Of a stretch of 11,095 nt of DNA, positions 6,176 to 11,095 are shown in pieces. The notes below the pieces were generated by a model. The model was given only the letters and a program-made list of their open reading frames with translations, was not told the DNA's origin and did no database searches. Each line of letters begins with the position of its first letter. The first letter of the stretch is position 1. Source of the stretch: a bacterium (GTDB taxonomy: Bacteria > Actinomycetota > Acidimicrobiia > Acidimicrobiales > Bin134); contig JAPPKI010000321.1 in assembly GCA_028820035.1 (NCBI GenBank), forward strand, positions 1-11,095, given 5' to 3'. The position numbers and the translations under genes are program-made.

Positions 6176-7174
6176 GTGGCCGAGGGAGACGACATTCGGT
6201 TTGGCATGGTCGGCCACGGCCACATCTCCGGCCAGTTTTTGGCCGCCATAGAGGTAGTGGAAGGCGCCCACCTGGGGGCGGTGGCCGGCAGAGACAGCGG
6301 TCGGGCCAGCGCATTCGCCCACGCCCGGGGTATCCCCGCGAGCTACGGGTCAGTGGGCGAGATGCTGGATGCCGAACAGCTCGACGCGGTGTACATCTGC
6401 ACGCCCCACCCGTCCCATGTTGATGCGGCCATTGCCTGCATCGACGCGGGGGTGGCTGTGCTGGTGGAGAAGCCGCTCGCTCCCAACCTGGCGGGCGCAA
6501 CCCGGATTGTGACCGCAGCCCGAGACGCGGGCGTGTTTGCCATGGAGGCCATGTGGACCCGATTCCTCCCCATCTACGAGGTGGTGCGTCGTTGGGTCGA
6601 TGAGGGGCGCATCGGGGAGGTTCGGCAGGTGACGGCCTCATTCGGCTTCGCCGCTCCGGTGATGCCCGAGCACCGGTTGTTCAATCCCGACCTCGCCGGG
6701 GGAAGCCTGCTCGACGTGGGGGTGTACCCGCTGACCATTGCCCATTGGCTCTACGGATCCCAACCCACGGAGTATGGGGTGGTCGGTCGGGTGGGCGAAA
6801 CCGGTGTGGACGAAATCGTCTCCATCGCCGCGTCGTACCCCGGCGGCGGACTGGCCCAGCTGGGCTGTGCCACCGTGGCCAACCTCGACCTCAATGCGGT
6901 GATCAGCGGCACCGCCGGGTCGATAGAGATACCGGTCTTCTTTGCCGCCGACCGAGCCATCCTGCGGGCTGGGGGCGAAGAGGAAATCGAGGAGATTCCC
7001 CATCGGGCCAACGGATTCGAATATGAGATCCAAGAGGTGGTCGACTGCGTGCGGGCCGGGCGCACCGAGAGCGAGCGCATGCCGCTGTCCTTGACGTTGG
7101 AGATGGCCAGATTGTGCGATGAGATTCGAGGCAGGCTCGGAGTTGTCTACCCCTTCGAAAAGGGTGGTTCGTAA
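6176..7174 (+). CDS. Gfo/Idh/MocA family dehydrogenase, dihydrodiol/D-xylose dehydrogenase-like
   Basis: A 332-residue NAD(P)-dependent oxidoreductase. The Rossmann domain begins at once with FGMVGHGHISG (residues 9-19; Gly13 and Gly15 of the nucleotide loop). VYICTPHPSH (72-81) and the family hallmark EKP (98-100, catalytic Lys99) follow. AMEAMWTRFLP (122-132) and GGSLLDVGVYPL (175-186), with Asp180 and Tyr184, are typical of the branch containing dimeric dihydrodiol dehydrogenase and NADP-dependent D-xylose 1-dehydrogenase. Those enzymes oxidise a sugar at C1 or a diol, so a pentose, hexose or cyclitol is the likely substrate class. There is no signal peptide. The GTG start is set by a perfect AAGGAGG five bases upstream. 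Its stop overlaps the start of the aldo/keto reductase gene by one base (TAATG), so the two are co-translated and probably act in one pathway. Exact substrate unknown. Confidence 0.9.
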   Translation: MAEGDDIRFGMVGHGHISGQFLAAIEVVEGAHLGAVAGRDSGRASAFAHARGIPASYGSVGEMLDAEQLDAVYICTPHPSHVDAAIACIDAGVAVLVEKPLAPNLAGATRIVTAARDAGVFAMEAMWTRFLPIYEVVRRWVDEGRIGEVRQVTASFGFAAPVMPEHRLFNPDLAGGSLLDVGVYPLTIAHWLYGSQPTEYGVVGRVGETGVDEIVSIAASYPGGGLAQLGCATVANLDLNAVISGTAGSIEIPVFFAADRAILRAGGEEEIEEIPHRANGFEYEIQEVVDCVRAGRTESERMPLSLTLEMARLCDEIRGRLGVVYPFEKGGS

Positions 7175-8139
7175 TGCAGTACGTCGAACTCCCCGGAGTG
7201 GAAGCTCCCGTCAGCCGAGTGGTCCAAGGGGCGATCAGCCTGTTCGCCCTCGACGAAGAGACCCGCCTGGCAATGCTCGATACCGCGGTTGCAGGGGGGA
7301 TCACTGCGTTCGACAGCGCGGTGAACTACGCCTTCGGCGACTTGAGCGTGGATGCCATGCTCGGCCGTTGGATCAGCCATCGGGGTGGTCACGAAGACAT
7401 CGTCGTGATCGCCAAGGGGTGCCATCCGGCTGTCTCCGACTGGAGCTCCCGGGTGAACCCCGACGCCATCGTCGAAGACATCGACAAGTCGCGCCAGCAG
7501 ATCGGCATCGATCGGCTCGACCTCTGGATGTTCCACCGCGACGACCCGACCGTCGAGATCGGCATTCTGGTTGAGGCGGTCAACTCGGCTATTGATCGAG
7601 GCCATATCGGGGCTTGGGGGGTGTCGAATTGGGCGACGCCCCGCATTGAAGCGGCGTTGGACTATGCCGCCGCCCATGATCTGAGGGGGCCAGTGGCCAA
7701 CAGCGCCCACTACAGCCTTGCCGACCAGCTCGATGATCCATGGCCCGACGTGGTCACCCTCACCGGAGCAGATCAGGAAGCCGACCGAGAGTGGCATCGC
7801 CAGCGAGATGTGGCGGTTGTCGCCTGGTCGTCGCTGGCCGGAGGATTCTTGAACGAGCGGATCAGCCGGGCCGAGCTAGAAGCCGCCGAGGGATTCATCG
7901 CCGATACCGCCCGCTGCTACTTCAATGACGAAAATTGGGCCCGGCGAGAGCGGGCCGCCGAGGTGGGCCGCCGACTCGGATTGAGCCTGAGCCAGGTGGC
8001 GCTGGCCTGGGCCCTCCACGCCGACTTCAATCCGCTGGTCATCGTGGCCAACGCCACGATCGGCGAAGTGGAGGAGAACATCGCCGCTGAGGGCACGGAT
8101 CTGGCTGAATCCGACCTCGACTACATCTTCTCCGGTTAG
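7174..8139 (+). CDS. Aldo/keto reductase
   Basis: A 321-residue soluble (beta/alpha)8 oxidoreductase that would interconvert carbonyls and alcohols with NADPH or NADH. All four catalytic residues are present: Asp47 and Tyr52 in FDSAVNYAF, Lys81 in VIAKG, and His121 in LWMFHRDDP. GVSNW (149-153) is the strand-6 cofactor/substrate loop, and LGLSLSQVALAWAL (268-281) is the usual C-terminal helix; the last strand (PLVIVANATIGEVEENI) follows the normal pattern. The ATG lies in TAATG, sharing one base with the stop of the preceding dehydrogenase, with a purine-rich AAAAGGGTGG upstream. The pairing suggests sequential redox steps on the same sugar or polyol, or cofactor recycling between them. The 17-bp gap to the kinase gene means it may also share an mRNA with the salvage genes. 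Family certain, substrate not determined. Confidence 0.92.
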   Translation: MQYVELPGVEAPVSRVVQGAISLFALDEETRLAMLDTAVAGGITAFDSAVNYAFGDLSVDAMLGRWISHRGGHEDIVVIAKGCHPAVSDWSSRVNPDAIVEDIDKSRQQIGIDRLDLWMFHRDDPTVEIGILVEAVNSAIDRGHIGAWGVSNWATPRIEAALDYAAAHDLRGPVANSAHYSLADQLDDPWPDVVTLTGADQEADREWHRQRDVAVVAWSSLAGGFLNERISRAELEAAEGFIADTARCYFNDENWARRERAAEVGRRLGLSLSQVALAWALHADFNPLVIVANATIGEVEENIAAEGTDLAESDLDYIFSG

Positions 8140-8156
8140 CGGTTGGGGATAGCGGA

Positions 8157-9134
8157 GTGGGTGAGTTGGCCGTGGTCGGGATCGGCAATGCCATTGTCGA
8201 TGTGATCAGCACCGAGGAGCACGACTTCATCGATGCCCACGGCCTGGTTAAGGGAGCGATGACGCTGATCGACGCCGACCGGGCCGAGGCGCTTTATGGG
8301 GCCATGGCTCCGGCCATTGAGACGTCGGGGGGCTCGGCAGCCAACACCGTGGCCGGGGTGGCCTCGTTCGGCGGACAGGTGGGCTACATCGGCAAGGTGC
8401 GCAACGACCAACTCGGCGAGGTGTTTGCCCACGACATTCGGGCGCTGGGCGTGCGATTCGAGGTTGCTCCGGCTACTGCTGGACCGCCCACCGCTCGGTG
8501 CTTGATAGTCGTCACACCTGATGCAGCCCGCACCATGAACACCTATCTGGGGGCCAGCACCGAATTGCACCCCGACGACATCGACCCCGACCTGGTTGGC
8601 GCAGCCCAGGTGCTGTATTGCGAGGGCTACATCTGGGACGTGGACATCACCAAAGAGGCCATCCGCAAGGCCATCTCGATCTGCTCGGCTGCGGGGGGAA
8701 CCATCTCGTTCACGTTGTCGGACAGCTTCTGTGTGGAGCGCCACCACCAGGAGTGGCTCGACTTGGTGGACGGCCCCATCGACCTGCTGTTCGGAAACGA
8801 GCATGAGATCTGCACCCTGTACGAGACTGGCGACGATTTCGAAGCCGCGATAGCCGCGGTGCAGGGGCGGTGCGCGGTGGCGGCCTTGACCCGGGGCGAA
8901 GGAGGCTCGGTTTTGGTCACCCCTGATGAGATCATCGAGGTGCCGCCTTCTTCGCCGCCCAATGTGGTGGACACCACCGGGGCGGGGGACCTGTATGCCT
9001 CTGGATTTCTATACGGCTGGACCCAGGGAATGGACCTGGCCCAGTGCGGATGGCTGGGCTCTCTGGCCGCCACCGAGACCATCAGCCAGTTCGGCGCCCG
9101 CCCCGCTGGATCGCTGGCCCATTTGGCTGGCTAG
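8157..9134 (+). CDS. PfkB-family sugar/nucleoside kinase, adenosine kinase-like
   Basis: A 325-residue ribokinase-fold enzyme, probably phosphorylating adenosine to AMP with ATP. It starts with VVGIGNAIVDV (6-16) and has the substrate motif SGGSAANT (57-64), the second PfkB signature VDTTGAGDLYASGF (271-284) with catalytic base Asp278, and the ATP-site region LTRGEGGS (244-251). TARCLIVVTPDAARTMNTYLG (112-132) and EGYIWDV (156-162) strongly resemble the bacterial adenosine kinases annotated in Alphaproteobacteria, as I remember them. The start is a GTG with GGGGA seven bases upstream. It begins 17 bp after the aldo/keto reductase stop and ends 56 bp before the nucleoside phosphorylase, so context also supports a nucleoside substrate. 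A ribose or other sugar kinase remains possible but less likely. Confidence 0.88.
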   Translation: MGELAVVGIGNAIVDVISTEEHDFIDAHGLVKGAMTLIDADRAEALYGAMAPAIETSGGSAANTVAGVASFGGQVGYIGKVRNDQLGEVFAHDIRALGVRFEVAPATAGPPTARCLIVVTPDAARTMNTYLGASTELHPDDIDPDLVGAAQVLYCEGYIWDVDITKEAIRKAISICSAAGGTISFTLSDSFCVERHHQEWLDLVDGPIDLLFGNEHEICTLYETGDDFEAAIAAVQGRCAVAALTRGEGGSVLVTPDEIIEVPPSSPPNVVDTTGAGDLYASGFLYGWTQGMDLAQCGWLGSLAATETISQFGARPAGSLAHLAG

Positions 9135-9178
9135 CGCCTCCCCTCGATGGTGGTGCGGGAAGTGTCACCGGCGCCACC

Positions 9179-9184
9179 TACCAT
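9179..9184 (+). promoter_or_regulatory. Candidate -10 box of a leaderless phosphorylase transcript
   Basis: TACCAT fits TANNNT and is followed by exactly six bases (CAGGAC) and the ATG at 9191, the same layout as before the GH26-like gene. AGGA inside the six bases is too close to the ATG to be a normal Shine-Dalgarno site. A clear -35 box is not seen. The phosphorylase may therefore have its own promoter inside the salvage cluster. Confidence 0.4.
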
Positions 9185-9190
9185 CAGGAC

Positions 9191-10000
9191 ATGAACCCCT
9201 TTGAGCGAGCCGAGCAGGCCGGAGCCCAGCTCATTGAGCAGTTGGGGGGCACCTTCGACGCTGCGGTGGTGCTGGGGTCGGGCTGGGCCGAGGTTGCCCA
9301 AGGTCTGGGCACCGTTGATGCCGCGGTGGCTGCCGAATCCATCACCGGATTCCATCCGCCGTCGGTGCCCGGTCACGGGGGCACGCTCAGCGCGGTGAAT
9401 GTGGCTAACCGGCGCGTGCTGGTGATGGCGGGCCGGGTCCATCTCTATGAGGGCCATCCGCCAGCCGAGGTGGTCCACGGCGTGCGGGCGGCGGTGGCCG
9501 CAGGATGCTCCACGGTGGTGCTCACCAACGCGGCCGGTTGCATGAACCCGGCGTTCGGGGTGGGCCAGCCGGTGCTGATCCGCGACCACATCAACCTCAC
9601 CGGTCAGTCCCCGCTGTTCGGCCCGGCACCGCCCGAGGGCTACGCCATCCGATTCACCGACCTGACCGACCTGTACTCGTCACGTATTCGCGAGGCGGTG
9701 CTTGAGGCCGATCCGTCGGTGGGCGAGGGGGTGTACGCCGGATTGATGGGGCCGCACTTCGAGACCCCGGCGGAGATCACCATGCTGGCCCGCATGGGGG
9801 CCGACTTGGTGGGCATGTCAACCGTTCTGGAGGCCATTGCCGTGCGCCATTTGGGGGCCGAGGTAGCCGGCGTCTCGCTGGTGACCAACGCGGCCGCGGG
9901 CATGGGCGGTGAGCTCGACCACCAGGAAGTGCTGGACGCGGGCCAAGCCGCCCAGAGCCGGGTTACGGCAGTGCTGCGCGCCGTGATCGAGGCGCTATGA
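9191..10000 (+). CDS. punA: Purine nucleoside phosphorylase (trimeric type)
   Basis: A 269-residue cytoplasmic enzyme that splits inosine, guanosine and their deoxy forms with phosphate into the free base and (deoxy)ribose-1-phosphate. VLGSGWAEV (27-35; Ser30 for phosphate), GRVHLYEGH (81-89), VLTNAAGCMN (110-119), GPHFETPAE (187-195; Glu191 for the base), VGMSTVLEAIAVRH (207-220) and VTNAAAG (231-237) all follow the trimeric class. Glu191 and Asn233 correspond to human Glu201 and Asn243, the 6-oxopurine-specific pair, so adenosine should be a poor substrate. It resembles the M. tuberculosis enzyme (called deoD there). The usual GMSTVPE has Leu in place of Pro, a tolerated position. I start at the ATG at 9191: earlier in-frame ATGs overlap the kinase gene and give unrelated sequence. 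The phosphomutase start follows within about 30 bp. Confidence 0.96.
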   Translation: MNPFERAEQAGAQLIEQLGGTFDAAVVLGSGWAEVAQGLGTVDAAVAAESITGFHPPSVPGHGGTLSAVNVANRRVLVMAGRVHLYEGHPPAEVVHGVRAAVAAGCSTVVLTNAAGCMNPAFGVGQPVLIRDHINLTGQSPLFGPAPPEGYAIRFTDLTDLYSSRIREAVLEADPSVGEGVYAGLMGPHFETPAEITMLARMGADLVGMSTVLEAIAVRHLGAEVAGVSLVTNAAAGMGGELDHQEVLDAGQAAQSRVTAVLRAVIEAL

Positions 10001-10031
10001 ATCCGGCACTCACCCTTCGATGGGAGGCGCA

Positions 10032-11095
10032 GTGAGCACCGGCCCCGAGAAGCGGACCCTCAGCACGACGATGCGGGTACCCACCGATGCCGGGCGCCAT
10101 ATGCCGACACCCGAGGAGTGGCTGGCCGCTGATCCCGATCCGAACACCAGAGACGAGCTGGAAGCGCTGCTGGAAGCCGGCGATCAGGAGGGCATTGAAG
10201 ATCGATTTGGCGATCGACTACGTTTCGGCACCGCCGGCATCAGGGGTCCGATGGGCGCGGGCCCCAACCGGATGAACCGGGTGGTGGTCCGCCAGTTTGC
10301 TACCGCGCTGGCCGAGTGGCTCGGTGGTAGGGGCGGGGTGGTGATCGCCCACGATGCCCGCCAGAACTCTGACACCTTTGCCGTTGATGTCGCCGAGGTC
10401 TTGGCCGGGGCCGGGTGCTGGCCCGTGACGCTGCCTCCAAACACCCCCACTCCCGTTCTGGCCTTCGCCGTCACCCAGCTCACGTGCGCAGCGGGTGTGA
10501 TGATCACTGCCAGTCACAATCCAGTGGGCGACAACGGTCTTAAGTTGTACCTGGCTGACGGCGCGCAAGTGATCCCGCCTCACGATCAGGCCATAGAAGC
10601 GGCCATGGCCGCCCAGCCGTTGCCCCCTTGCGACCTGCCCGATCGAGGTCCAAACCCGGAGTGGCCCCAGAAGGTCACCGTTGAAGTGGAATACATGGCA
10701 GCCATCTTGGCCAATGTGCCCCGCCTCTACTCCTTCCACCCGCTGGCGTACACCCCGCTTCAGGGCGTGGGACTGCGCTATGTGAACTTCGCGCTGACAG
10801 AGCTAGAAAATGGCGAGCCTTTCGTGGTGGAAGACGAGGCTGAGCCCGACCCCCTTTTCCGCAACGTCGTCTCGCCCAACCCCGAAAACCACGACACCCT
10901 GGCCAAGGTCATCCGTCGGGCTGAGCAGATCGACACCCCTCTGGCAATTGCCAACGATCCTGACGCCGACCGGATGGCTGCCGCGGTGTGGGCCTACGAG
11001 AACGAGTGGCGGGTATTGACCGGCGACGAGATCGGTGCGTTGCTGTGCGACTGGATTCTGGGATTGAGGGTGGAGTCAGGCGGCGACGAGCGGGT
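10032..11095 (+). CDS. Phosphoglucomutase/phosphomannomutase family protein, probable phosphopentomutase (3' end beyond window)
   Basis: The first 354 codons of an alpha-D-phosphohexomutase, a family usually 450-600 residues long. RLRFGTAGIRGPMGAGPNRMN (about 62-82) and VVIAHDARQNS are the N-terminal hallmarks; MITASHNP (about 157-164) holds the serine that carries the phosphate, and NDPDADR (about 316-322) is the metal-binding loop. FGTAGIRG and GPNRMN are typical of the PGM2/PgcA branch, which includes phosphopentomutases. Beside the phosphorylase, conversion of ribose-1-phosphate to ribose-5-phosphate is the likely job, though glucose-1-phosphate mutase activity is possible; M. tuberculosis has the same neighbours (Rv3307 and Rv3308, pmmB). 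I chose the GTG at 10032, which has GGGAGG four bases upstream. An in-frame ATG at 10020 lacks such a site. The gap to the phosphorylase stop is 31 bp, so the genes are likely co-transcribed. Confidence 0.93.
   Translation, partial: MSTGPEKRTLSTTMRVPTDAGRHMPTPEEWLAADPDPNTRDELEALLEAGDQEGIEDRFGDRLRFGTAGIRGPMGAGPNRMNRVVVRQFATALAEWLGGRGGVVIAHDARQNSDTFAVDVAEVLAGAGCWPVTLPPNTPTPVLAFAVTQLTCAAGVMITASHNPVGDNGLKLYLADGAQVIPPHDQAIEAAMAAQPLPPCDLPDRGPNPEWPQKVTVEVEYMAAILANVPRLYSFHPLAYTPLQGVGLRYVNFALTELENGEPFVVEDEAEPDPLFRNVVSPNPENHDTLAKVIRRAEQIDTPLAIANDPDADRMAAAVWAYENEWRVLTGDEIGALLCDWILGLRVESGGDER

Noticed and set aside
9044..9190. An upstream extension of the phosphorylase frame
   Set aside because: It overlaps the kinase gene by about 90 bp, and its Arg/Pro/Trp-rich sequence is unlike the N terminus of this enzyme family; the ATG at 9191 gives the normal length.

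Overview
The window is GC-rich (about 60-65% by eye), densely coding DNA. It holds nine or ten protein genes, and two of them run off the edges. No rRNA, tRNA, CRISPR array, insertion sequence or integrase is visible. High GC, GTG starts, promoters that appear to give leaderless mRNAs (TANNNT six bases before ATG), a Gly-Gly-rich lipoprotein start, and a purine nucleoside phosphorylase next to a hexose/pentose phosphomutase (the same neighbours as Rv3307-Rv3308 in Mycobacterium tuberculosis) suggest an actinobacterium. A free-living or host-associated member of Acidimicrobiia is my best guess. This is inference; no phylogenetic marker is present.

Left part (1-5211), a glycan-use locus. Two genes run leftward: a GH26-like (beta/alpha)8 glycosidase (242-1276), then the first 72 codons of a probable membrane protein (1-217), possibly an MFS transporter. 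A 56-bp gap with overlapping divergent promoters and an inverted repeat separates them from two rightward genes: a lipoprotein solute-binding protein of the branched-chain-amino-acid type with a long acidic Pro/Glu linker (1333-2775), and, 3 bp later, an 810-residue GH3 beta-xylosidase/beta-glucosidase (2779-5211). Neither glycosidase has a signal peptide, so they probably act on imported oligosaccharides or glycosides.

Middle part (5237-8139), oxidoreductases. A leftward phytanoyl-CoA-dioxygenase-like (PhyH) Fe(II)/2-oxoglutarate enzyme converges on the GH3 gene. It is divergent from a rightward pair whose genes overlap by one base: a Gfo/Idh/MocA dehydrogenase of the dihydrodiol/D-xylose dehydrogenase type and an aldo/keto reductase with an intact catalytic tetrad. 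If the GH3 enzyme releases xylose, the Gfo-type enzyme could oxidise it, linking the two halves. This is a hypothesis only.

Right part (8157-11095), purine salvage. A PfkB-family adenosine-kinase-like enzyme, a trimeric-type purine nucleoside phosphorylase, and a phosphoglucomutase/phosphopentomutase of the PGM2/PgcA type (cut by the right edge) read in the same direction. Together they would turn adenosine into AMP, split inosine and guanosine into base plus ribose-1-phosphate, and convert ribose-1-phosphate to ribose-5-phosphate.

No clearly new system is evident. The most notable points are the overlapping divergent promoter with its palindrome, the amino-acid-type binding protein coupled to a glycosidase without permease genes, the dioxygenase/dehydrogenase/reductase cluster of unknown substrate, and two matching leaderless-start signals.
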